Assembly (NCBI GenBank): GCA_934678915.1
Contig: CAKUSF010000100.1
Coordinates: 1-7,689 of the forward strand
From: an uncultured Bacteroidales bacterium
Lineage (GTDB): Bacteria; Bacteroidota; Bacteroidia; Bacteroidales; UBA932
DNA: 7,689 bases
Direction of reading: 5' to 3'
In this document: one piece after another, positions 1 to 5,986 of the stretch
Layout of the letters: the number at the start of each line of letters is the position of its first letter
Numbering within the stretch: position 1 is the first letter of the stretch
Program-made: the position numbers and the translations under genes
Notes under the pieces: generated by a model
Told to the model about the DNA's origin: nothing
Database searches by the model: none
Seen by the model: only the letters and a program-made list of their open reading frames with translations

Positions 1-2157
1 GGATTCTCGGTGTTCAGCATCGTGATCATCCGCTCCTGCGCCAAGACTCCGACCAACGAGTACCAGCCGGACAACGCTTTCACCCTTGTCCGTTATCTTT
101 CCCGTGAACAGTACGGCTCTGTGCCGCTTCTTTATGGTCAGTACTACGGTTCTCCGTACGAACTCGATCAAAGCACCTACTGGGCTCCGTTGGATGGTAA
201 GTACAAGAAGGTTCCAAGTCCGGTTGATGTTAAATATGACCGTGCCGGAAAGATGTTGTTCCCTAGAATGCATAGCAGTACCGATGAGAGGCACATAAAG
301 TTCTACGAGTCCTATACCGAAGGCAAAGGAACACCTGTTCCGGGGTCTCAGTACAAGAAACCTACACAAGGTGCTAACCTGTCCTTCTTCTTCGATTTCC
401 AACTCGGTTGGATGTACTGGAGGTACTTTATGTGGAACTTTGTTGGACGCCAGAACGAAATTCACACTCCGGTTGCCGACCTGTTCACTGGCAACTGGGA
501 GAGCGGAATCCCGTTCATCGACAAGATTCACCTTGGCGACCAGAGCAACGCTCCACAGTGGCTTCAGGACAATCCTGGCAAGAACCACTATTTCTTCCTG
601 CCGCTTCTTCTGGGACTCATAGGCTTGTGTTTCCAGTTTGACAAGGACCGAAGAGGCTGTTGGCTGACATTCCTGTTGTTCTTCATGACCGGAATCGCCA
701 TCGTGCTCTACCTGAACCAATCTCCGTACCAGGTGCGAGAGAGGGACTATGCCTATGCTGGATCGTTCTACGCATTCGCTATCTGGATTGGGTTCGCGGT
801 CGCAGCGGTATATTCATGGATTGCTTCCGCCTTGAAGGAAAAGCACACGGTCGCAGTTGCCACCGTGGCTTCTGTGGCATGTCTTTTCGTGCCTGCGCTG
901 ATGGCGGAGGAGAACTGGGATGACCACGACAGAAGCAACCGCTACACTGCTGTCGAGGTCGCTAAGAATTATCTTAACTCGGTGGGTGAGAACGGCTTGC
1001 TCGTTACTCACGGTGACAATGACACCTTCCCTCTTTGGTACGCCCAGGAGGTTGAGGGCTTCAGAAATGATGTGAGAATATGCAACACCTCCCTTCTTGG
1101 AACTGACTGGTACATTGACCAAATGAGGTATCCGATCAACAATTCCGCACCTCTTAATCTTTCAATCGGTCAGGAGCAGTACCTCTATGGCACCAACGAG
1201 TGGATTCCTATTGAGGACAAGCGTGACCAGGCTCTTCTGCTTTCTGATTGCATCACCGTCTTCAAGCATCCAGATGCAAAACTGGTCTATCAAGACGGTC
1301 GCAAGTTGGATTACTGGGTGTCCCGGAAAATGATCATTCCAGTCAACAAGGAGAACTGCCTTAAGAGCGGAATCGTGAGCGAGAAGTTCGCAGACCAGAT
1401 TCCAGACTCGATAGTTATCTCAATCCCTAAGAGTAAGAATTACCTCAGTAAGCAGGAGTTGTTCTTTCTTGATTTCCTCTCTACGTATCAATGGGACAGA
1501 CCATTGAATGTCCTCAATCAAGGTGGTGATTTGAACATAGGCATCCGTGATTACCTTATGTATGAAGGTTTCTCATGTAAGTTCGTTCCTATTAAGAATA
1601 AGGTCCAGTCATTAGAGGTCGGCCTTGTTGACACTGATGAGCTTTATGATAAGATTGTGAACAAGTCTTGTTTTGATGCTGTGTCACGTGAGGATTATTG
1701 CGTTGACTATCAAAATACTTACACATTTCTTGGCGTAATGTCCCTTAGAAATCTTTTTGCTTCCGCAGCAAATGCCTTCCTTGCCGCTGGTGAAAACGAC
1801 AGGGCTGAGGAGATGTTGGACAAGTGCCAGCAGGTTCTCAAACCTAAAGAGTACCCTTATGACAACTCTCTTCTGGGTTGGGCTTCCAACTCTTTGTTCC
1901 CGATAACGATGGTCAAGGACTATTACGCCCTTGGTAAACCTGAAAAAGCTCAGGCCCTGGCTCGTGAACTGACCAAAGAACTGCTAGAGTCTATTCGTTT
2001 TTACCTCGACTTCTATTCAATTTGCAAGAATGATTTTGAGTACAACTGCAATCTGATTTACTACTTGGCTAACGATGTCATCCGTGAAGCCGGAGACAAA
2101 GAGTTCGCTGATGAGATTGCAAACTCCCTGTCAGATTTTCTGTCAGCAATGCAGTAG
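1..2157 (+). CDS. DUF2723 (GT-C-like, TMEM260-type) integral membrane protein, 5' truncated
   Basis: The frame is open from base 1 to a TAG at 2155-2157, so the start lies upstream. The GTG at base 10 is internal. The 718 residues present match the C-terminal two thirds of Bacteroidota DUF2723 proteins, which usually exceed 1000 residues. Recognised family blocks are a REQYG/PLLYG block near codons 33-42, WMYWRYFMWNF...GRQN from codon 137, GNW.SGIPFID near codons 164-174, QVRERDYAYAGSFYAF from codon 244 and GDNDTFPLWYAQEVEG from codon 338. Four hydrophobic helices lie at about bases 586-636, 658-714, 769-834 and 847-906. The part after about codon 360 looks extracytoplasmic and ends in a helical, TPR-like stretch (codons 583-695). 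The human relative TMEM260 is a protein O-mannosyltransferase, so a lipid-linked-sugar transferase role is inferred. The N-terminal GT-C part with the expected catalytic residues is outside the window. Family assignment is firm; substrate unknown. Confidence 0.9.
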   Translation, partial: GFSVFSIVIIRSCAKTPTNEYQPDNAFTLVRYLSREQYGSVPLLYGQYYGSPYELDQSTYWAPLDGKYKKVPSPVDVKYDRAGKMLFPRMHSSTDERHIKFYESYTEGKGTPVPGSQYKKPTQGANLSFFFDFQLGWMYWRYFMWNFVGRQNEIHTPVADLFTGNWESGIPFIDKIHLGDQSNAPQWLQDNPGKNHYFFLPLLLGLIGLCFQFDKDRRGCWLTFLLFFMTGIAIVLYLNQSPYQVRERDYAYAGSFYAFAIWIGFAVAAVYSWIASALKEKHTVAVATVASVACLFVPALMAEENWDDHDRSNRYTAVEVAKNYLNSVGENGLLVTHGDNDTFPLWYAQEVEGFRNDVRICNTSLLGTDWYIDQMRYPINNSAPLNLSIGQEQYLYGTNEWIPIEDKRDQALLLSDCITVFKHPDAKLVYQDGRKLDYWVSRKMIIPVNKENCLKSGIVSEKFADQIPDSIVISIPKSKNYLSKQELFFLDFLSTYQWDRPLNVLNQGGDLNIGIRDYLMYEGFSCKFVPIKNKVQSLEVGLVDTDELYDKIVNKSCFDAVSREDYCVDYQNTYTFLGVMSLRNLFASAANAFLAAGENDRAEEMLDKCQQVLKPKEYPYDNSLLGWASNSLFPITMVKDYYALGKPEKAQALARELTKELLESIRFYLDFYSICKNDFEYNCNLIYYLANDVIREAGDKEFADEIANSLSDFLSAMQ

Positions 2158-2176
2158 AATCATTCTTTTGAATTAC

Positions 2177-2191
2177 CGATAACTGCTATCG
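2177..2191. promoter_or_regulatory. Candidate operator: 5-bp dyad CGATA-N5-TATCG
   Basis: A perfect inverted repeat, CGATA actgc TATCG, lies in the 115-base gap before the exporter operon. Its centre is about 50 bases upstream of the -7 box and about 65 upstream of the expected transcription start. That is where LysR-type regulators usually place their recognition site, and the operon encodes one. A symmetric T-N11-A pattern is not present: T2180 and A2192 fit the spacing but are off-centre. It could equally be a chance dyad or a weak hairpin after the upstream gene. Confidence 0.25.
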
Positions 2192-2234
2192 AAACAAAGG
2201 GATGATAATCCATCCTACCTTGTGAGTGGTGTTG

Positions 2235-2242
2235 TAATTTTG
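2235..2242 (+). promoter_or_regulatory. Bacteroidota -7 promoter element of the exporter operon
   Basis: TAATTTTG matches the TAnnTTTG consensus at every fixed position. It lies 30 bases before the ATG at 2273, which leaves room for a leader of about 24 bases. No clear -33 TTTG is visible at the usual spacing, so the call rests on the -7 box and its position. Confidence 0.6.
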
Positions 2243-2272
2243 CGCTGTCAAACAAATTAAGAGCGTAAGATT

Positions 2273-2611
2273 ATGACACCACTTGAAATTTCTACGGCAG
2301 CTATGAGCGCCAATTCCGGATCACTGATCATCGTTTGCGCGGTCGCAAGCGCGATTATCTTGGTCGTTTCCTTCCTGCATGAAAGGCTAAGGGCTTTCAA
2401 TGCCAAGCACAGCATCATTACCTATTCCGACACTCTTGTGAGGCCGGTGTCTTGGAACGATGGAAAAGATGGTGTGGATGCTGACGGCATTCCTTTCTAT
2501 GGATCCTTTGAGGAGGAGGATTCAGATGCGAAGGCTGATAACGTTGTGTCACTCCACAATGTTGTAAAGAAGGACAAGGAATATGGAAACAGAGGAACTC
2601 ACGCTGCATAA
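2273..2611 (+). CDS. Small single-pass membrane protein of unknown function, first gene of the exporter operon
   Basis: I do not recognise this 112-residue protein. Residues 17-35 form one hydrophobic helix (SLIIVCAVASAIILVVSFL), followed by a basic patch (HERLRAFNAKH). This suggests the N-terminus faces out and the tail lies in the cytoplasm. The tail has an acidic cluster, EEEDSD, at residues 80-85 and a Lys-rich end. The ATG at 2273 follows an A/T-rich leader and a good -7 box; a second ATG at codon 11 would still keep the helix. The last 29 bases overlap the exporter subunit gene in another frame, which argues for a real, translationally coupled gene. By position it could be an accessory or stabilising subunit of the transporter; this is inference. 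It does not look like OadG, the other small single-TM protein I considered. Confidence 0.65.
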   Translation: MTPLEISTAAMSANSGSLIIVCAVASAIILVVSFLHERLRAFNAKHSIITYSDTLVRPVSWNDGKDGVDADGIPFYGSFEEEDSDAKADNVVSLHNVVKKDKEYGNRGTHAA

Positions 2612-3371
2612 TGAATTGAAGCGCAAGAGCATATTCCTGAGAGACTACACCACCGAACTCTATGCCAGTGGGGCGACTACAATCCGAATCGAAAAGAATC
2701 TGAGCCGAATTGCCGAACAGTGGCACACCAAGGCCGACTTCTCCGTGCTACCTACATGCATAGTCCTGAACCTTTGGGATGAGAAGGAGGAAAAATCCTA
2801 CACTGTGACCGGAAAGATTCCAGCGGACAGAATCAATTTCAACACTGTCTCTGACCTCAGCAGACTTAGCTGGAAGATTGTCGAGGAAGGACTTGACGTT
2901 CAGATCGCCACCGACCGGTTCAAAGATATTCTCGATAAGAAGAGACTCAATCCTTGGCTTGTGCTAGTTCTCGTTGGATTTGCTAATGCCTCTTTCTGCG
3001 AACTTTTTGGTGGAGACTTGATCTCTATGACAATCGTGTTCTTTGCCACAGTGGACGGTTTTTTCCTCAAGCAGAAACTTCCAGCTAAAGGAGTTGACTT
3101 CAGGATTGTGATAGTCCTTGCCGCATGCCTGTCCGCTGTGATAGCTTGTTCCGGTTTCGTCTTCGGTTTGGGAAAGACCCCGGAGGTGGCTCTTGCCACA
3201 AGTGTTCTTTATTTTGTGCCTGGAATTCCTTTCTGCAATGCGGTCTGCGACCTTATCTATGGCCACTACATCTGTTGCATAAGCCGTTTCCTGCACGCTT
3301 TGATCATAACAGTCTGCCTGTCTTTGGGACTTTGCATCGCTTTTGGACTGCTTAACATTCAATTTCTGTAA
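2583..3371 (+). CDS. Threonine/serine exporter (ThrE) family protein, YjjP-like large subunit
   Basis: The 262 residues have the two-part architecture of the DUF1212/ThrE N-terminal family. A cytoplasmic domain (about residues 1-120) carries the family motif LYASGATTIRIEKNLSRIA at 26-44 and a following PT motif at 57-58. About five membrane helices follow (roughly 124-142, 145-163, 172-195, 201-222 and 236-258), with the conserved VPGIP loop at 212-216. Fused ThrE of Corynebacterium is near 490 residues. The length here matches E. coli YjjP, whose partner YjjB is encoded separately, as here. YjjP and YjjB act together as a succinate exporter in E. coli, while ThrE exports threonine and serine; the substrate here is not decided. 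The ATG at 2583 is the only ATG before residue 149 and is preceded by purine-rich AAGGA. Its stop overlaps the next start in TAATG. Confidence 0.88.
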   Translation: METEELTLHNELKRKSIFLRDYTTELYASGATTIRIEKNLSRIAEQWHTKADFSVLPTCIVLNLWDEKEEKSYTVTGKIPADRINFNTVSDLSRLSWKIVEEGLDVQIATDRFKDILDKKRLNPWLVLVLVGFANASFCELFGGDLISMTIVFFATVDGFFLKQKLPAKGVDFRIVIVLAACLSAVIACSGFVFGLGKTPEVALATSVLYFVPGIPFCNAVCDLIYGHYICCISRFLHALIITVCLSLGLCIAFGLLNIQFL

Positions 3372-3853
3372 TGGAACTTTTCTTTCTTATCATAAAAGAC
3401 GGTATCTTTGCCGCCATAGCGGCGATAGGCTTCTCAAGCATCAGCAATCCGTCACCCAAGGTGTTTCCTTTGTGCGCCTCAATCGCCGCGGCAGGACACA
3501 TGACCCGATACGTGTTGATGAATATATGTGGCTTCCAGTTGGCTTCAGGCAGTATGCTTGGCGCTCTTGTCATCGGTTTTCTGGCCTTGTCGGCCGCCAA
3601 ACTGATCAAGACTCCGGCCGAATGCATCTCTTTTCCGGCACTGCTTCCTATGGTCCCTGGAATGTACGCCTACCGGACGATCCAATCACTGATGCACTGT
3701 CTGGGCTCATATTCGGAACCATCGTTCATGCACTATCTTTACCTGCTGAAATTCAATTGGATGACCTGCATGGTGACCATCATCGCGATGGTGGTCGGAG
3801 CGCTGCTTCCCATCCTGCTTTTCCAGAATTTTTCATTTAAGGTCACAAAGTAA
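3371..3853 (+). CDS. Threonine/serine exporter (ThrE) family protein, YjjB-like small subunit
   Basis: This 160-residue, almost wholly hydrophobic protein matches the DUF3815/ThrE_2 family, the C-terminal half of fused ThrE and the YjjB subunit of E. coli (about 157 residues). Helices lie at roughly residues 3-21, 32-52, 60-79, 86-108 and 129-151. The signature P-x-L-L-P-M-V-P-G-M-Y-A-Y-R, residues 89-102, is the family's conserved loop. A conserved-looking NPSPK segment sits at 26-30 after the first helix. It presumably forms one transporter with the protein just upstream, which supplies the cytoplasmic domain. The ATG shares one base with the upstream stop (TAATG at 3369-3373), and its own stop overlaps the regulator's start in the same way, so the stoichiometry is probably set by coupled translation. 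Confidence 0.87.
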   Translation: MELFFLIIKDGIFAAIAAIGFSSISNPSPKVFPLCASIAAAGHMTRYVLMNICGFQLASGSMLGALVIGFLALSAAKLIKTPAECISFPALLPMVPGMYAYRTIQSLMHCLGSYSEPSFMHYLYLLKFNWMTCMVTIIAMVVGALLPILLFQNFSFKVTK

Positions 3854-4761
3854 TGGAATTCAGACAACTACGTTATTTCGTCAAAGTCGCACAGCTGCGC
3901 AGTTTCTCAGAGGCTTCTAAGGCTTTGTTTATCTCTCAGAGTACTCTGTCCCAGCAGATAAAGCAGCTTGAGGACGAGCTTGGGGTAGATCTTCTTGTCA
4001 GAGACTCAAGGCATGTCTCCTTGAGCGACTATGGTGAGCAGTACCTCCCGTACGCTAAGCAGGTACTGAAGGATGTGGACGCTAGTGCTGAAAGGATGAA
4101 AGATGTGCGTGAACTGAATATCGGTACCTTGAATGTCGGTGCGACCTACACGTTCTGCCCTCTGCTGGCGGACACTGTAAGAGACTTTATGAAGAAGTAC
4201 CCCGGAATCAAACTGAAGGTTTACTGCCGTTCGATGGAAAACCTGATGGAGATGCTGGAGCACGGCCAATTAGATGTGGCTCTGTCCTACAAGCCGTTGG
4301 AGAGCTACGAGGACATAGATTCGCACATTCTGTTCAACAGCAAGCTTTGTGTCATCGCTGGAAAGGACAATCCTGTGGCTAAGTTGGAGAAAATACGCCT
4401 TGCTGAGCTTGAAAGACTGCCGCTTGCCCTGCCCGCAAACGGATTGCAGGCAAGGAACGCGTTCGACAGTCTTCTGTACGGACAGAATTTCAAATATGAT
4501 GTCAGGTTAGAGATCAATGATCTGAATGTTCTTCTTGACATGGTGTCCAGAACTAATCTGGTGACGCTGCTTTCAGAGGCCACTGTCAGAGGCAACAAGG
4601 ATTTTGTGGCCATTGAGTTGGACCATCCGCACTCAGAAATGGAGGGATCGTTCCATATTCTTAAAGGTAGTTATTGCAAAAACGCGACAAAGGAGTTCCT
4701 AAAATTCCTCATCGAGAACAACTCGTTCACAATGGCGATGGATGCTATTGCGAACCGATGA
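3853..4761 (+). CDS. LysR-family transcriptional regulator (CynR-like)
   Basis: A full-length LysR-type regulator of 302 residues. The N-terminal winged helix-turn-helix occupies about residues 2-61, with the recognition region ASKALFISQSTLSQQIKQLE at 21-40. A linker helix follows to about residue 88. The effector-binding domain (about 90-290) has the usual GTLNVGA start at 91-97 and the LDVALSY strand at 140-146. The ATG overlaps the YjjB-like stop in TAATG. The regulator therefore lies at the end of the operon it probably controls, rather than divergent from it as is more common for this family. Such an arrangement predicts autoregulation together with the exporter. The ligand may be the exported metabolite, but nothing in the sequence identifies it. 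A bare GGTT-TCGG-AACC hairpin (4773-4784) follows the stop without a T-run. Confidence 0.93.
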   Translation: MEFRQLRYFVKVAQLRSFSEASKALFISQSTLSQQIKQLEDELGVDLLVRDSRHVSLSDYGEQYLPYAKQVLKDVDASAERMKDVRELNIGTLNVGATYTFCPLLADTVRDFMKKYPGIKLKVYCRSMENLMEMLEHGQLDVALSYKPLESYEDIDSHILFNSKLCVIAGKDNPVAKLEKIRLAELERLPLALPANGLQARNAFDSLLYGQNFKYDVRLEINDLNVLLDMVSRTNLVTLLSEATVRGNKDFVAIELDHPHSEMEGSFHILKGSYCKNATKEFLKFLIENNSFTMAMDAIANR

Positions 4762-4884
4762 AGTAAAACCCCGGTTTCGGAACCCTTACGCTCTTATCGC
4801 TGGCCGTGTTTTTTGTCGAACATTTCCACCCAGCCGTCCCGAAGCCGGAGTTTTTAGAAGAAGTCCTTTTCTCCGTAATTTAAA

Positions 4885-4927
4885 CGGTGCGGTCCCGTTC
4901 CTCTTTGTGGGAAAGGTGGCCGCACCG
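4885..4927. terminator. GC-rich stem-loop between convergent genes, candidate bidirectional terminator
   Basis: CGGTGCGG at 4885-4892 pairs perfectly with CCGCACCG at 4920-4927, and a G-U and a C-G pair can extend the stem inward. The 27-base interior can form smaller hairpins such as TCCC/GGGA. On the + strand a T-rich tract (TTTTTCTTTT, 4946-4955) follows only after 18 bases; on the - strand TTTAAATT follows at once. It sits between the LysR gene and the oppositely oriented two-TM gene, where a shared terminator is expected. The loose spacing to the T-tract makes it atypical. The rest of the 237-base gap (4762-4998) shows no convincing gene. Confidence 0.4.
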
Positions 4928-4998
4928 CTGGGATTGCAATCGCTGTTTTTCTTTTCAGACGAAAGCAAGTTGGCTAAGTTGTTAGGTTGAGAAGACCA

Positions 4999-5430
4999 TT
5001 ATACTAGTGCCTTCACCTGCTCAGCGTTGAGCGGGAGCAGTTCGGTGATTGGCTTGTACTCGTACTGGTCGAAGTCGTTGATCTGGGCGAAGCCTCCGGA
5101 CTTGTCGCAGCGGTAGTAGATGTACATCAGAAGTCCTCCTGGAGCTTCAGGCACTGCCTTTGTTGACTTACCTTCAAGGAAAGAGACGAGCTCTTCTTTC
5201 TTTGTCTTAGGGTAGTTGGCAGTTTTGCGTTTGAAAGAACCTTCCTTACCTTCGATCACGTAAGAAGACTTCATGGCTAGGAACAGAATCAATGCGAACA
5301 GAATCAGAGTGCATCCAAGAATGAACATTGAATCTGAGCAGAATAGCAGCGCGACTCCGGCTGCGAGAAATACGAGTGTGATGAGAATGTCCTTTGCGGA
5401 TCTGACTTTTTTAATATTAACAGTTTCCAT
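4999..5430 (-). CDS. Two-TM membrane protein of unknown function
   Basis: A 143-residue protein I cannot assign to a named family. A short basic N-terminus is followed by two closely spaced hydrophobic helices at about residues 15-31 and 35-53. A soluble C-terminal region of about 90 residues then contains a Lys-rich stretch (KRKTANYPKTKKEE, 67-80) and an aromatic-rich segment (MYIYYRCDKSGGFAQINDFD). The hairpin topology puts both ends on the same side, probably the cytoplasm by the positive-inside rule. The ATG follows an A-rich leader without a Shine-Dalgarno, as usual in Bacteroidota. The gene is isolated: a convergent regulator lies downstream and a 185-base structured gap upstream. I see no perfect -7 box for it; TATTTTTA on the - strand (near 5521-5530) is a one-mismatch candidate. 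Confidence 0.75.
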   Translation of the reverse strand: METVNIKKVRSAKDILITLVFLAAGVALLFCSDSMFILGCTLILFALILFLAMKSSYVIEGKEGSFKRKTANYPKTKKEELVSFLEGKSTKAVPEAPGGLLMYIYYRCDKSGGFAQINDFDQYEYKPITELLPLNAEQVKALV

Positions 5431-5451
5431 TTTATTTGTAATTGTTAGTTA

Positions 5452-5599
5452 GCGGCAATTTTGCTGCCTTTTATTTGCCTGAAAGTACATTATGTCCTCT
5501 CAGGCGATTGTGTTGTGTAACTAAAAATACGGACGTACTACATGTTTATGTAATAGTCTTTTGCTTGCCGCTTATAGCTGAAGGGGCGGCACCTTTTTT
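5452..5599 (+). ncRNA. Candidate small RNA: array of stem-loops ending in a terminator
   Basis: The gap between two - strand genes folds into successive hairpins. SL1: GCGGCA-attt-TGCTGC at 5452-5467, followed by CTTTT. SL2: TTGCCTGA at 5475-5482 with TCAGGCGA at 5500-5507. SL3: a long imperfect hairpin at 5532-5558 with core TACAT-gttt-ATGTA. SL4: TGCCGC/GCGGCA at 5566-5591, followed by T6. Only the + strand has a T-run after the last stem, so a + transcript of about 150 bases is the natural reading. Support for a promoter is weak: TTTATTTG at 5431-5438 misses the -7 consensus by one base. Alternatively the structures act in the - strand leader of the two-TM gene. It does not resemble SRP RNA, tmRNA or any riboswitch I know. 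Confidence 0.3.
5566..5599 (+). terminator. Rho-independent terminator on the + strand
   Basis: TGCCGC (5566-5571) pairs with GCGGCA (5586-5591), and two T-G wobbles extend the stem to 8 pairs around a 10-base loop. After CC comes an uninterrupted T6 at 5594-5599. In the other direction the stem is followed by AGCAAAAG, so it works only on the + strand. No + strand gene lies just upstream, which is the reason to suspect a small RNA or antisense transcript ending here. Confidence 0.5.
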
Positions 5600-5615
5600 C
5601 AATGGAAACTGCTCG

Positions 5616-5981
5616 CTATAGACGTAGCTTCCGCAGTGTCGGCAGGGATCTCCTTAAACAAATCGGATGGCAGAATGTTTTGAGTTCAAATAGTCTGAAT
5701 TCAAACTCAGTTCTGCGCGGCTGCCTGCACGTGCTGCCGGAAGCACCGGTGACTGTGCGGACTACTGTTTGCCCCTCAGCAGTCGGACTGGAGAGGCAAG
5801 GAGTGTTGAACTTTATGAATAAATGATTAGATTGTGTCGTGTCTGTAAGCCGCCCAGTGGATGTTTGGATGGAGATGGCTGTGTCGGATTCACTGAGGTA
5901 GCTGGTCCACAGACCCTTGCAGAAAAATGTAAGGGCAACGAGGGAAATCGAGACTAGCATGAATCTGACAAATGACTTCAT
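5616..5981 (-). CDS. Putative small secreted or membrane-anchored protein of unknown function
   Basis: A 121-residue reading frame starts 5 bases after the methyltransferase stop. AGGAGG lies 8 bases before its ATG, although those bases also encode the Arg-Arg end of the methyltransferase. Residues 1-20 look like a signal peptide or anchor: MKSFVR, then a hydrophobic run MLVSISLVALTFF. The remainder is Ser/Thr-rich to about residue 85, then strongly basic (CRQPRR near 85-90; LRRSLPTLRKLRL at the end), with scattered cysteines and no motif I know. Position, N-terminus and coupling favour a real gene. The unusual C-terminus and an overlapping opposite-strand frame (5602-5826) argue for caution. 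It may also be a degenerate remnant. Confidence 0.42.
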   Translation of the reverse strand: MKSFVRFMLVSISLVALTFFCKGLWTSYLSESDTAISIQTSTGRLTDTTQSNHLFIKFNTPCLSSPTAEGQTVVRTVTGASGSTCRQPRRTEFEFRLFELKTFCHPICLRRSLPTLRKLRL

Positions 5982-5986
5982 CCCTT

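Noticed and set aside
814..1122. 102-residue - strand frame inside the DUF2723 gene
   Set aside because: Lies wholly within conserved blocks of the + strand gene, including GDNDTFPLWY, so it is an antisense shadow.
2200..2211. GGAT-gata-ATCC hairpin after the DUF2723 gene as a terminator
   Set aside because: Four pairs without a T-run; length and composition are within chance.
2418..2726. 102-residue - strand frame over the small membrane protein and exporter start
   Set aside because: Shadow of two overlapping + strand genes; composition biased to His, Pro and Gln, with no motif.
3343..3840. 165-residue frame over the YjjB-like gene
   Set aside because: It overlaps the YjjB-like gene in another frame on the same strand. 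It has no family motif and an unnatural composition, while the competing frame shows clear ThrE_2 signatures and coupled start and stop codons.
4773..4784. GGTT-TCGG-AACC hairpin just after the LysR stop as a terminator
   Set aside because: Only four pairs and no T-run follows, so it cannot be called a terminator on its own.
4742..4990. 82-residue + strand frame after the LysR gene, and a 60-residue - strand frame within it (4786-4968)
   Set aside because: The + frame starts inside the LysR gene, and both cross the GC-rich stem-loop. Neither has a recognisable motif, and their composition looks like translated intergenic DNA.
5602..5826. 74-residue + strand frame opposite the small secreted protein
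   Set aside because: It begins right after the T6 of the terminator and has no promoter, hydrophobic segment or motif. The opposite strand frame has better context, though I could not exclude either with certainty.
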